Below, piece by piece: positions 30,263-38,787 of a stretch of 64,000 bases of DNA. The notes beneath the pieces were generated by a model. The model saw only the letters and a list, made by a program, of their open reading frames with translations. It was not told the DNA's origin and did no database searches. The translations under genes were made by a program, and so were the position numbers. Source of the DNA: Aurantimicrobium minutum (GTDB lineage Bacteria > Actinomycetota > Actinomycetes > Actinomycetales > Microbacteriaceae); contig NZ_JARXXV010000001.1 in the NCBI RefSeq assembly GCF_029893825.1, positions 992,001-1,056,000 on the forward strand, in the 5' to 3' direction. The stretch's first letter is position 1, and every line of letters starts with the position of its first letter.

Positions 30263-31321
30263 CTAGATAGTTGCAGTGTCGATGACGAAACGGAATTGAA
30301 CATCGCCTGCGATGACGCGTTCATATGCTTCGTTAACCTGATCAGCTGAGATGAGTTCAACATCCGCGGTGATGTTGTGCTTTCCGCAGAAGTCGAGCAT
30401 CTCTTGAGTTTCTCGCGTGGAACCAATCATGGATCCGGAGATTGAACGCTTGCGCTTCATGAGGTTCACCAAAGAGAACGGGTGTGTGGCATTGCCCACT
30501 GCCCCCACCACGCAATACGTTCCCCCGCGGTTGAGCAGTTTCAGGAAGGGATCCATATCGTGATCGCTAGGAAGAGTTGAGATGATGAGATCAAAACGCT
30601 CAGCAGCGGCTTTCATCGCGTCGAGGTCTGTTGTGAGAATGACTTCGTCTGCACCGAGCTTCTTGGCCAGCTCACCCTTTTCTGGGCTGGTCGTCAACGC
30701 AACAGTGTGAGCACCGAGTGCGTGTGCGAGCTTGATCCCCATGTGGCCCAGACCGCCGATGCCGGCAATGCCTACGGTCTTGCCAGGTCCTGCTTCCCAG
30801 AACTTCAGGGGCGAATACAAGGTGATTCCGGCACACATCAAGGGAGCAGCAGCAGCCTTGTCCAGATTGGTTGGAACGCTGAATACAAAGCGCTCTGTCA
30901 CTACTATTTCTTGTGAGTAGCCACCCTGTGTGGTGTGGCCAGGCATATAGGGATCTGGTTCCGCATAGGTCAAGAGTGGCCCACCGGGAGCTGAACACAT
31001 GTGGTCTTCACCACTGATGCAGTAATCACATTCACCGCAGCTCTTGACCAAACAGCCCACACCTACGGTGTCTCCCACCTTAACCTTGGTCACATTGGCA
31101 CCGACTTCGGTTACTGTTCCCAAAATTTCGTGACCAGGAACCACGGGGTAAGTCATGTCTCCCCAGTCGCCACGCACGGTGTGAATGTCAGAATGACAAA
31201 TGCCGCAGAACTCAACGGCAATGCGTACATCCTCAGGTAGAACATCACGACGGGTAATCTCCATCGTTTCCAGTGGAGCTTTTTCAGCGGGAGCGCCCAC
31301 GGCGCGAACCTGAGTGGTCAT
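30263..31321 (-). CDS. Zinc-dependent alcohol dehydrogenase (YahK/CAD-like)
   Basis: NAD(P)H-dependent alcohol/aldehyde reductase of the medium-chain family, cinnamyl-alcohol-dehydrogenase branch. In the 352-residue protein the catalytic zinc ligands are Cys39 and His64-Glu65 (GHE), the structural zinc loop is CGECDYCISGEDHMC, and the cofactor motif is GIGGLGHMG. It is in the hpaE-led operon, 38 bases after the ferredoxin reductase, so it may interconvert an aldehyde and alcohol of the same pathway. Family members are broad-range, so the substrate is open. Confidence 0.88.
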   Translation of the reverse strand: MTTQVRAVGAPAEKAPLETMEITRRDVLPEDVRIAVEFCGICHSDIHTVRGDWGDMTYPVVPGHEILGTVTEVGANVTKVKVGDTVGVGCLVKSCGECDYCISGEDHMCSAPGGPLLTYAEPDPYMPGHTTQGGYSQEIVVTERFVFSVPTNLDKAAAAPLMCAGITLYSPLKFWEAGPGKTVGIAGIGGLGHMGIKLAHALGAHTVALTTSPEKGELAKKLGADEVILTTDLDAMKAAAERFDLIISTLPSDHDMDPFLKLLNRGGTYCVVGAVGNATHPFSLVNLMKRKRSISGSMIGSTRETQEMLDFCGKHNITADVELISADQVNEAYERVIAGDVQFRFVIDTATI

Positions 31322-31359
31322 GATATTCCTTTCACATCAGCAACAGTGGTGCACAAAGT

Positions 31360-32577
31360 TTACGCAGTTGCGGTGAGTCCGACCTTATTGCGGTAACTCA
31401 TCACTTTAGAGCGCATGCCGATGCCACAGACACCAACCATGTCCTCGCCCTTGAAATATCCATAGATGCAGTCGCCACCGACTTCTCCTTCGAGAAGACG
31501 AACTTCCTCTCCCTGATCAAGAAGCCCATACGCAAGCAGGCTCACTTCAAACTGGTCACTCCAGAAGCTGGGGATAGGTGCAAAGTTCTTCGCGAGTTCT
31601 GTTGCATGTGCTTCGGCATCTTCACCGAGCTGGAGAGCAACTTGCTTGCCCACCTTGCGCGCCATCTCAGTTGGAATATTCCAGTGTTCAACTCGACGCG
31701 TTGTGGGGTCAAACTGCGGGATGGGAAAACGTGCAACGTCACCTATGGCAAAAACATTCGACCATGGGGTTCCGTTCTGGTGAAGAGCGTGCAGGGTGGA
31801 ATTAACGTGAACACCCGATGCAATGTCTATGTCATTGCCTTCGAGGAATTCTGTGTTCGGCAGAGAACCGATTGATTCAATGAGAACATCACACTCAAGG
31901 GTTTCGCCATTGTCGAGGACAACACCAGTGACCTTGTCATCCCCCAGGATCTCAGTCAGTTGAGTCTTCATCACAAATCGAACGCCATGAGCTTCGTGGC
32001 GGCGTTGGATATCTTCAGCAAGCTGGTGTCCTAAAGGACGCAGCATGGGGACAGGACCCTTACCTACAACCGTGACGGATGCACCGAGCTTGGTAGCCGT
32101 GGCTGCTGCTTCACATCCAATGAATCCTGCTCCATAGACCACAACCTTCGCTCCAGGCTTGAGCTCTGGTCGCAACGCCATTGCATCATCGAGTGTGCGA
32201 ATCGCGTGTGCTCCACGCGTGGGTGCCCCCGGCATGGAAAGCCTGCGCGGACGCAGTCCGGTAGCGATGATCAATAAATTGTACTCAATGACGGTGTCAT
32301 CAGCGAGAGTGATGGTCTGTGCGTCGAGGTCTGAACTCACAACAGCATTACCGAGAACCCACTCGACATCTTCGAGCACTTCGGCAATCGGGAAGGCCAC
32401 AGCAGCGTGGTCTACCTGTTCAGCAAGAACCTCTTTAGACAGCGGAGGGCGGTTATAAGGTGCGTGAGGCTCGTCGCCTATGACGACCAGACGCCCCGCA
32501 TAACCACTCTTGCGCAGTGTTTCGGCGGCACGAAGTCCACCCATGGAGGCCCCGACGATAACGACAGGACGTGTCAT
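31360..32577 (-). CDS. Ferredoxin reductase (P450-type, FAD/NADH)
   Basis: A 405-residue flavoprotein of the putidaredoxin/rhodocoxin reductase family that passes electrons from NADH to a ferredoxin. An N-terminal FAD motif VGASMGGLRAAETLRKSGY and a second dinucleotide motif VVYGAGFIGCEAA (about 150) are visible, as are the ATG-like IIATGLRPRR and FAIGDVARF segments. It begins nine bases after the ferredoxin stop. Together with that ferredoxin and the P450 at 37452 it forms a likely three-component monooxygenase. Confidence 0.9.
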   Translation of the reverse strand: MTRPVVIVGASMGGLRAAETLRKSGYAGRLVVIGDEPHAPYNRPPLSKEVLAEQVDHAAVAFPIAEVLEDVEWVLGNAVVSSDLDAQTITLADDTVIEYNLLIIATGLRPRRLSMPGAPTRGAHAIRTLDDAMALRPELKPGAKVVVYGAGFIGCEAAATATKLGASVTVVGKGPVPMLRPLGHQLAEDIQRRHEAHGVRFVMKTQLTEILGDDKVTGVVLDNGETLECDVLIESIGSLPNTEFLEGNDIDIASGVHVNSTLHALHQNGTPWSNVFAIGDVARFPIPQFDPTTRRVEHWNIPTEMARKVGKQVALQLGEDAEAHATELAKNFAPIPSFWSDQFEVSLLAYGLLDQGEEVRLLEGEVGGDCIYGYFKGEDMVGVCGIGMRSKVMSYRNKVGLTATA

Positions 32578-32586
32578 GGGGTGACC

Positions 32587-32784
32587 TTAATCTGCTTTGG
32601 TGAAAGTAATTGCCTGCATAGGGCAAATGTCTACTGCGAGCTGGACGTTGTCCTGTTCGCTGTCATCTGCCGTTGCTTCGTATTCCAGCTTGTCGTCATC
32701 ATTGAGACGGAATACGTTCGGTGCATCAAATACGCACTGACCGTAGTGCTGGCACTTTTCCATATCGACATGAATCTTCAACAT
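32587..32784 (-). CDS. [3Fe-4S]-type ferredoxin for P450
   Basis: A 65-residue ferredoxin from ATG 32784, chosen because GGAGG lies nine bases upstream; a longer frame to 32859 overlaps the preceding gene. Cluster ligands are Cys11, Cys17 and Cys54 (CQHYGQC, then ICPMQA). The position of the fourth cysteine of a [4Fe-4S] site is occupied by Tyr14, which is typical of P450-dedicated actinobacterial ferredoxins. It is flanked by the FAH-like gene and ferredoxin reductase on the same transcript. Confidence 0.88.
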   Translation of the reverse strand: MLKIHVDMEKCQHYGQCVFDAPNVFRLNDDDKLEYEATADDSEQDNVQLAVDICPMQAITFTKAD

Positions 32785-32785
32785 G

Positions 32786-33661
32786 TTATTTTTCCTCCAC
32801 TGTGGATGGGTATAGGTCTTTGGATGGGGTGCGAATTCCGCGGAATTCCCAGTCTCCACCGAGTGCTGTCGAGACTACTTCTTCACTCTCGGTGGGCTGT
32901 GCTCCCACGTCGGTGCGAATAGGGGTTGGTCCAACAACGATGTGGTTGGTCAAGCGACCAAGACCCTCAACCTCGACCTCGACGATGTCGCCGGGTTCGA
33001 CTGGGCGAGAGAATGCGGGGGTTCCAGAGAAGAGCATGTCTCCAGGAACCAAGGTGATGGTGCGGGCAATATCTGCAACGAGATAGTGCATGTCCCATTC
33101 CATGTTGTCGGTGTTGTCTTCTTGCTTGATTTCACCATTGACGTAGGTGCGGATTATCTTGTTGCGGAAGTCCCAGTCAGTTACAAGTCCTGGACCTACT
33201 GGTGCCAGAGTGTCTGAACCTTTCACACGCAGCATAGAGCCGGCGTCGGTATCGCGGAAGTCGTGCAGACCATAGTCATTACCCACGGTGTAGCCGGCAA
33301 TGTACTCGCCAGCTTCCTGAGGGGAAATGTTGCGGCAGGTCTTGCCGATGACGATGACAATTTCACCCTCATAGTTCAACCACTTGCACCCTTCAGGACG
33401 CACAATGGCACCCTTGTGGCTGTTCAGTGCCGTAATCGGCTTGTGGAAATAGGTAGGTGCATCGGGGAGCTTGGTCATGAACTCCTTGGTGCGGCTGTCA
33501 TAGTTCAGGTGAACTGCGATGATCTTGGTGGGCTCCGAAGGTGGCAGGTGCTGCGCATCTTCAATAGCCACGCGACGACCGTCAGCGGCAACAAGGAACT
33601 CTCCGTCGCGCACGGTTTGCACCGCAGCGCCGTCAAGCAGGATTCGACGATATTCAGTCAC
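32786..33661 (-). CDS. Fumarylacetoacetate hydrolase-family protein (HpaG-like)
   Basis: A 291-residue FAH-fold metalloenzyme. The GTG at 33661 overlaps the end of hpaD (GTGACTGA), giving translational coupling, and is preferred to an in-frame ATG at 33697 inside hpaD. Motifs YEGEIVIVIGK (metal ligands), GYTVGNDYGLHDF and PGDMLFSGTP are typical. In homoprotocatechuate operons the FAH homologue HpaG decarboxylates and isomerises the ring-cleavage product. Next to hpaE and hpaD this role is likely, though E. coli HpaG is a two-domain protein and this one has a single domain. Confidence 0.82.
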   Translation of the reverse strand: MTEYRRILLDGAAVQTVRDGEFLVAADGRRVAIEDAQHLPPSEPTKIIAVHLNYDSRTKEFMTKLPDAPTYFHKPITALNSHKGAIVRPEGCKWLNYEGEIVIVIGKTCRNISPQEAGEYIAGYTVGNDYGLHDFRDTDAGSMLRVKGSDTLAPVGPGLVTDWDFRNKIIRTYVNGEIKQEDNTDNMEWDMHYLVADIARTITLVPGDMLFSGTPAFSRPVEPGDIVEVEVEGLGRLTNHIVVGPTPIRTDVGAQPTESEEVVSTALGGDWEFRGIRTPSKDLYPSTVEEK

Positions 33662-34562
33662 GAGAGAGAACCATGTCCTTTGGCTGGGGGAAGCCACCTT
33701 CAGGCTTCGGGAAGTAGATGTGAACCTGGCCGGTTCCTACTGAGTTTTCGTACTCAGAGTACATAACACCCTTAGAGGTGTTTGCCTCTTCACCAATGGC
33801 ACCAGCCATGGTGAGGTAGTGGCTGAAGTTTGCCTCAGGCTTGAACTTCAGGAATTCAGGCATGGTCTCCAGCACGCGTGCGTGGTCACCTGCCTTGAAC
33901 CATTCAATGCGCTCTTCATCTGCTGCACGAGCTTCTGGGGAGAAGATGTGGCTGGGGTCACTTGCTTCGTGCTTTCGCAGATCGCGCAGCTTGTAGAAGG
34001 TGTGCGAGAGTGCGCCTGAAGCCAGCAATAAAACCTTGCGGTCTGAGTCGCGGATAGCTTCACCCAGTGCACGACCTGCACGCAGGAAGTCTTCGGTGGT
34101 TGCTGTCTGGCATACCGAGACCGAAACCCAGCGCTTGTCCAGACCCTTACCCAAGTAGTCCCACAGGTTCACAGTTGCATACATGATGGGCAAGTAAGGG
34201 TCAGAGATAGGGGTAATCCAAGTACCGTTCTTCTCGTCATACTTCACAACTGACTCAGCCAATTCACGGTCTCCCTTGAAGGAGTAAGGAATCTGCGACA
34301 TTCCACGGGGAAGCTCTTCCGCGGTGTACTTACCTTCGCGGTGATCGTGAGAGGTGATCACGAACTCAACGGTGGTTGCCCAGTGAGAGTCGAGAACAAT
34401 CACAGTGTCATAGTCGAGTTTCTCCATAACGTCCTTGCGGAACTTCTCGAAACCAGGAACAAGCGAAATTTCCTTGCCCTCATTGAGCTCAAGACGAGTC
34501 TCCAGGGGGAGCATGACGGTGGGTACGTGCGCAAGGATTGCCGCGCCTACTACTTCGCCCAT
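33654..34562 (-). CDS. hpaD: Class III extradiol dioxygenase, HpaD-like
   Basis: LigB-superfamily ring-cleaving dioxygenase, resembling E. coli 3,4-dihydroxyphenylacetate 2,3-dioxygenase along its length: ILAHVPTVMLP with His12 as metal ligand, TVIVLDSHW with a second His, HDHREGKYTAEELPR, LASGALSHTFY and the C-terminal GTGQVHIYFP. The 302-residue protein starts at ATG 34562 behind GGAAGGAATAATC; an ATG at 34577 falls inside hpaE. It is tightly linked to hpaE (two bases). Its product would be a hydroxymuconic semialdehyde, the substrate of the HpaE-like enzyme. Confidence 0.85.
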   Translation of the reverse strand: MGEVVGAAILAHVPTVMLPLETRLELNEGKEISLVPGFEKFRKDVMEKLDYDTVIVLDSHWATTVEFVITSHDHREGKYTAEELPRGMSQIPYSFKGDRELAESVVKYDEKNGTWITPISDPYLPIMYATVNLWDYLGKGLDKRWVSVSVCQTATTEDFLRAGRALGEAIRDSDRKVLLLASGALSHTFYKLRDLRKHEASDPSHIFSPEARAADEERIEWFKAGDHARVLETMPEFLKFKPEANFSHYLTMAGAIGEEANTSKGVMYSEYENSVGTGQVHIYFPKPEGGFPQPKDMVLSRD

Positions 34563-34564
34563 GA

Positions 34565-36028
34565 TTATTCCTTCCATCCATGTGGTGAAACTACGGTGTT
34601 TTTGACATCTGCGTAGAAGTCGAATGACCAGGTGCCGCCATCGCGGCCGATACCCGACTTCTTAGATCCGCCGAAGGGTGCACGCAGGTCACGTACGAAG
34701 AAGCAGTTCACCCAAATGGTTCCTGCAACTAATACGTCCGTGATCTTCTTGGCGTGCTCTTGGTTTCCAGAAACAACTACTGCTGCCAGACCAAACTCGG
34801 TTCCATTGGCACGCTCAATGACTTCTTCGTCAGTCTTGAATGTCATCATGCACAGCACGGGTCCAAAGATCTCACTGGTGACAATCTCTGAACCTGGCGT
34901 GGGGTTCTTTACCAAGGTTGGCTTGAAGAAGAGTCCACCTAGTTCAGCATTGGGCTCACCGCCCCACACAATCTCTTGACCTTCCGCCTTGGCGCGGTCA
35001 ACGAATCCCTTTACACGGTCGAAGTGGACCTGGTGAATCTGGGGACCAATGTCTGTGTTCTCGTCGCGGGGGTCACCCTGCTTGATGGCAGCTGCCTTTT
35101 CGCCAAACTTGGTGGCGAATTCATCCGCAACATTCTCGTGAACAAAGATTCGAGTACCCGAGAGGCACACCTGGCCTGCGTTGTCATACTGCTCAACTGC
35201 AATCTCTGTTGCCAAATCAAGGTCAGCATCTTCGAGCACGATCATGGGGCTCTTGCCACCAAGTTCGAAGGAGCATGGCGTGAGGTTATCTGCCGCAGCC
35301 CGGGCAATCACCTTGGCAGTGGGAACGGAACCTGTGAAAGAGATGCGGTTGATTTCTGGGTGGGCAACAAGTGCAGAACCAATTTCCTTGCCATAGCCCT
35401 GAACCACATTGAAAACACCGTCAGGAATACCTGCCTGCTTGGTCAAGTCGGCAAAGAAGGATGCACTCAGTGGAGTCCACTCTGCGGGCTTAAGAATGAC
35501 GGTGTCACCGGCGGCGAGCGCGGGACCAATCTTCCAGGTTGCCAACATCAGTGGGGCATTCCAGGGGGTGATCAGCACAGCAACACCGGAAGGATCCCAG
35601 CTGACGTTGTTGGTGTGACCACGGGTTTCGAACTTCTCGTGGTGAAGCTCGTTGATTGCCCAATCTGCAAAGAAGCGGATGTTCATCGCAACACGGGGCA
35701 TGACACCGCGGCGGTGTGAGCGCAGTAGCGAACCGTTGTCCATGGTTTCTAGCTGCGAGAGGGTCTCGTTGTTCTCTTCAATCAAGTCAGCAAGTTTGTG
35801 GAGGAGTACTCCACGGCCCTGGGGGCCCAGTGCTGCCCAGGCGGGGAAAGCAGCTCGCGCAGCGGCTACCGCTGCGTCTGCTTCTGCTTGACCACCGCGA
35901 GAAATCTCGCCGAGGAAGGTGCCATCAATGGGTGAGGTGTTGGTAAAAGTCTCTGCAGAGGAGACGCGTGAGCCACCGATGTAGTGGCGGGTGTCAATCT
36001 CGACACCGGCAACGCTAATTGAGCTCAT
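34565..36028 (-). CDS. hpaE: 5-carboxymethyl-2-hydroxymuconate semialdehyde dehydrogenase-like (HpaE)
   Basis: NAD-dependent aldehyde dehydrogenase, 487 residues from ATG 36028 (AGGAC upstream; the in-frame ATG at 36043 has none). Catalytic residues are Asn157 (PWNAP), Glu255 (ELGGKS) and Cys288 (GQVCLSG). The C-terminal WVNCFFVRDLRAPFGGSKKS and SFDFYADVKN are characteristic of HpaE in homoprotocatechuate degradation. It is first in the operon hpaE-hpaD-FAH-ferredoxin-reductase-ADH, behind a palindromic operator at 36061-36080. Confidence 0.86.
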   Translation of the reverse strand: MSSISVAGVEIDTRHYIGGSRVSSAETFTNTSPIDGTFLGEISRGGQAEADAAVAAARAAFPAWAALGPQGRGVLLHKLADLIEENNETLSQLETMDNGSLLRSHRRGVMPRVAMNIRFFADWAINELHHEKFETRGHTNNVSWDPSGVAVLITPWNAPLMLATWKIGPALAAGDTVILKPAEWTPLSASFFADLTKQAGIPDGVFNVVQGYGKEIGSALVAHPEINRISFTGSVPTAKVIARAAADNLTPCSFELGGKSPMIVLEDADLDLATEIAVEQYDNAGQVCLSGTRIFVHENVADEFATKFGEKAAAIKQGDPRDENTDIGPQIHQVHFDRVKGFVDRAKAEGQEIVWGGEPNAELGGLFFKPTLVKNPTPGSEIVTSEIFGPVLCMMTFKTDEEVIERANGTEFGLAAVVVSGNQEHAKKITDVLVAGTIWVNCFFVRDLRAPFGGSKKSGIGRDGGTWSFDFYADVKNTVVSPHGWKE

Positions 36029-36060
36029 GTGGCAGGTCCTCACATCTTTGTGTAGAAGTA

Positions 36061-36080
36061 ATCATTCGTATACTAACGAT
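36061..36080. promoter_or_regulatory. Palindromic operator A (hpaE / puuD-like intergenic)
   Basis: ATCATTCGTATACTAACGAT, 16 of 20 positions palindromic. It lies 33 bases upstream of hpaE and about 65 upstream of the divergent PuuD-like gene, just before a TATAAA box (36092-36097) for the latter. The same motif recurs at other promoters of the region. Confidence 0.7.
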
Positions 36081-36107
36081 TATTGCTACTATATAAAAGT
36101 CATGCAA

Positions 36108-36126
36108 GATAAAAATTGTTTTTATC
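36108..36126 (+). repeat. Perfect inverted repeat in PuuD-like leader
   Basis: GATAAAAA, TTG, TTTTTATC. It is just upstream of the AAGGAAGG ribosome-binding site and could be an mRNA hairpin or a second protein-binding site. Confidence 0.5.
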
Positions 36127-36144
36127 ACTAAGGAAGGTCTGCAG

Positions 36145-36843
36145 ATGGTTCGCCCTCGCATTGCCATACTCGCAAGATTCGCCGAGAACACCTCCGCTAC
36201 GCGCTATGCAGCTGTCATTACTGCCCGCCGCTTGGCCGAAGGCGTCTGGGCCGCAGGCGGAGAACCGTTGACCTTCCTCCCCGTTGCAGGAAGTAACTGG
36301 GCAGAGCGACTTGACGGTATCGATGGTGTGCTCATGCCGGGCGGGGCCGACATCAATCCCTCTACCTATGGCCAGTCCATTTCCTCTGAGCACGTCTATG
36401 ACGTCGATGACCTAGCTGACGAAACTGATATTTCTCTCGTGAAATATGCCCTGGAAAAGGGCATTCCAGTTCTCGCCATTTGTCGAGGCCTCCAAATCAC
36501 AAATGTTGCCCTCGGTGGGTCGCTTGTTCAGCACATGGACATTCCCCACCAGCACCATGTTGCTCCAGTGACGATTGATAAGTATGTCGATGAGTTGGGC
36601 CTGAGCTCTGCCACAGTCGAAGCGTCGTGCTACCACCACCAAATGATTGATCAGGTGGGAGCTGGTGTTGAGGTTATTGGACGCTCTGCCGAAGGTTTTG
36701 TTGAAGCAGTGAAATTCGATTCACCTGCTTGGGCCTTTGGTGTGCAGTGGCACCCAGAAGATAACTACGACACCAACCGCCCACAAGCGGAGTTATTTGA
36801 ACGCTTTGTTGCCGAATCTGCAGCGTTCGGTAAAAAGAACTAG
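36145..36843 (+). CDS. Gamma-glutamyl-GABA hydrolase-like (PuuD, peptidase C26)
   Basis: Class I amidotransferase-fold hydrolase of 232 residues that cleaves gamma-glutamyl amides. The triad is Cys113 (AICRGLQ), His203 and Glu205 (QWHPED), and VLMPGGADINPSTYG is typical of the PuuD group. In the Puu pathway this releases GABA and glutamate from gamma-glutamyl-GABA. The region also has GS-like, PuuC-like and GabD-like genes, supporting a gamma-glutamylated intermediate. Preceded by operator A; it overlaps the MarR gene stop by four bases, convergently. Confidence 0.88.
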   Translation: MVRPRIAILARFAENTSATRYAAVITARRLAEGVWAAGGEPLTFLPVAGSNWAERLDGIDGVLMPGGADINPSTYGQSISSEHVYDVDDLADETDISLVKYALEKGIPVLAICRGLQITNVALGGSLVQHMDIPHQHHVAPVTIDKYVDELGLSSATVEASCYHHQMIDQVGAGVEVIGRSAEGFVEAVKFDSPAWAFGVQWHPEDNYDTNRPQAELFERFVAESAAFGKKN

Positions 36844-37334
36844 CCTTCGATCTTTTCGGTAATGGCACGCAGCATGTCTGCAAGTTCACTGCGCTTGCCC
36901 GGTGCAACCGGTGAAACAACCTCAACCTCTTGACGGTTGAAAGCGGGGAAAAGGTTTTCCATCAAGTCGTGACCCTTTTTGGTGAGGGTGACAAGTACAA
37001 GGCGACCATCTTCTGTGCTGCGGGTGCGCACGACGAGATCGAGCTTTTCCAGTGTGCTGAGCACACCAGTCAATGTTGCTTTTGAAATTCCTGCCTCAGC
37101 AGCAATGTCTCGGGTTTCTGCAGGCTCCCAAATCCAAGTCACCCACAGCACTACAAATGCAGTCCAGCTCAAACCACTCTCGGAAAGCACATTGCGCTCG
37201 AAGTGATTGCGAACAGCACTAGCAGCACGGAACAGGTTAGATGAGACAGCCATTGCTTCAAAGTCCAACGCCATGTGGCTCAGGCGGTTTGCAACGCGAG
37301 CTTCTGTTTCCCCGAGGGTGTGGCTACCAGTCAT
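36840..37334 (-). CDS. MarR-family transcriptional regulator
   Basis: A 164-residue winged-helix regulator: helix bundle (about 15-60), HTH with RDIAAEAGISKATLTGVLSTLEKLDLVVR and beta-wing TRSTEDGRLVLVTLTKKG. MarR proteins usually bind imperfect palindromes of 16-20 bp and respond to aromatic or phenolic ligands, often in degradation operons. It sits centrally among transcription units carrying the repeated palindrome and diverges from the P450, so it is the leading candidate to control the set. Binding itself is inference. Confidence 0.88.
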   Translation of the reverse strand: MTGSHTLGETEARVANRLSHMALDFEAMAVSSNLFRAASAVRNHFERNVLSESGLSWTAFVVLWVTWIWEPAETRDIAAEAGISKATLTGVLSTLEKLDLVVRTRSTEDGRLVLVTLTKKGHDLMENLFPAFNRQEVEVVSPVAPGKRSELADMLRAITEKIEG

Positions 37335-37376
37335 ATGTGTTCCTCAAACTTTCTCTAACCATTGTGGAGGAAGGAC

Positions 37377-37433
37377 TTGACTTCGGCACTCTGGTTTGAG
37401 TTATATTATTTATATTGTTCGTATCCAAACAAT
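37377..37433 (+). promoter_or_regulatory. P450 promoter with palindromic operator B
   Basis: TTGACT (37377-37382) and TTATAT (37401-37406) form a promoter with an 18-base spacer. ATTGTTCGTATCCAAACAAT (37414-37433) follows around the start site, so a bound repressor would block transcription. Confidence 0.7.
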
Positions 37434-37451
37434 CTCGATGAGGAGATCTCA

Positions 37452-38690
37452 ATGGCAAGTCGCTCACTAGCCGACCTCGATGTTTTTGACAACGGAGCTC
37501 CTTGGGATCTCTTTGCTGAACTTCGCCAGAACGATCCAGTTAACTGGAGCGACGAAACAGATGGCGGCCACGGTTTCTGGTCTGTTATGCGCTATCACGA
37601 CATTGTGAAAGTTCTGCGCGACCCAGATACCTTCACCAGTAGCCACTTCACCAACCTGGAAGAACTCGAACCTGACCAGGAAGAGGCACGTCGTTCTCTT
37701 CTCGACTCGGACGGAACACGTCACCGCGCACTGCGTCGTCTGCTTCAGAACGACTTCACCCCAAACAACGTTGCGAAGTATGAAACATTCCTGCGTGGTT
37801 TGACTGCAACCACTCTGGACAACGCTTTTGCCAAGGGTGAGTTCGACTTCCTACACGATGTAGCAGCGGACTACCCCATTCGCGTTCTGGCACGTCTGCT
37901 TGAAATTCCAGACACCGACATCGAGAACATCATTCGATGGGGTAACGCAATGATTGGCTCTAGCGACCCCAGCCTGACAGATCTTCTTCCTACAGATCCT
38001 GAAAGTGAAAAGTACCGTCTGGTTCCTTTCCGCTCCCCTGCAGCTCTCGAGGTGTTCGCCTACGGTGACGAACTCAAGCGTCAGCGCAAGGGTCGCAATG
38101 GTACTGACATCATCTCCACCATGATCAACTCTGTGCCCATGGACGGAATGCCACTGAGCGATCAGGAATACCACACCAACTTCCTGCTGTTGATTGTCGC
38201 TGGTCACGAGACCACTCGTCAGACCATTGCACACACGATGAACAACTTGATCAACAACCCTGAGGTCATTGCATACCTCCAGGAGAACCCTCAGGACATT
38301 CCTTGGGCTGTTGAAGAGTTCCTGCGTTACGCAAGCCCCATCTATCACTTCCGCCGCACCGCGACCAAGGATGTTGAATTTGGTGGCAAGGAAATCAAGG
38401 CGGGCCAGAAGGTTGTGACCTGGTTCGCTTCTGGTAACCGTGACCCTGAGGTCTTCGCAGACCCAGAAAAGATGATTCCTACTCGTCTTCCAAACGAACA
38501 CATGACCTTCGGTCGTGGTGGCCCCCACATGTGCTTGGGTAATGCCCTGGCACGTATCGAACTCATCATTATGTTTGAAGACATCATCTCCCGTATCGAC
38601 AAGATGGAGCGCACCGGTCCTATGGACTTCGTTCACTCCAACTTCATCCACGGCATCAAGTCCATGCCTGTGAAGGTCACCCTTCGCTAG
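37452..38690 (+). CDS. Cytochrome P450
   Basis: Haem monooxygenase of 412 residues. Conserved parts are the I-helix AGHETT (250-255), ExxR Glu289-Arg292 in EEFLR, and the haem loop FGRGGPHMCLG with Cys361 as thiolate ligand. No membrane anchor: a soluble bacterial class I P450. The ATG at 37452 has GAGGAG upstream; an earlier in-frame ATG overlaps the promoter. Ferredoxin and reductase genes lie 5 kb away under the same type of operator. It may hydroxylate an aromatic or amine intermediate or N-dealkylate an amine; the substrate is not determined. Confidence 0.93.
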   Translation: MASRSLADLDVFDNGAPWDLFAELRQNDPVNWSDETDGGHGFWSVMRYHDIVKVLRDPDTFTSSHFTNLEELEPDQEEARRSLLDSDGTRHRALRRLLQNDFTPNNVAKYETFLRGLTATTLDNAFAKGEFDFLHDVAADYPIRVLARLLEIPDTDIENIIRWGNAMIGSSDPSLTDLLPTDPESEKYRLVPFRSPAALEVFAYGDELKRQRKGRNGTDIISTMINSVPMDGMPLSDQEYHTNFLLLIVAGHETTRQTIAHTMNNLINNPEVIAYLQENPQDIPWAVEEFLRYASPIYHFRRTATKDVEFGGKEIKAGQKVVTWFASGNRDPEVFADPEKMIPTRLPNEHMTFGRGGPHMCLGNALARIELIIMFEDIISRIDKMERTGPMDFVHSNFIHGIKSMPVKVTLR

Positions 38691-38736
38691 GGCATAGATC
38701 ACCTGCAGTCGTCTCACTGCAGTATTGGTCTCCAAT

Positions 38737-38770
38737 AAGTAATGCCCCCGATTCTTCGGGGGCATTACTT
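38737..38770. terminator. Bidirectional terminator between P450 and amidotransferase genes
   Basis: AAGTAATGCCCCCGA and its complement flank a TTCT loop, with T residues following on the plus strand. It serves two convergent genes. Confidence 0.85.
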
Positions 38771-38787
38771 TTGTATTGCTGTGATTG

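Noticed and set aside
37851-38765. Minus-strand open frame of 304 codons
   Set aside because: Antisense shadow of the P450 gene; the P450 on the plus strand is unambiguous.
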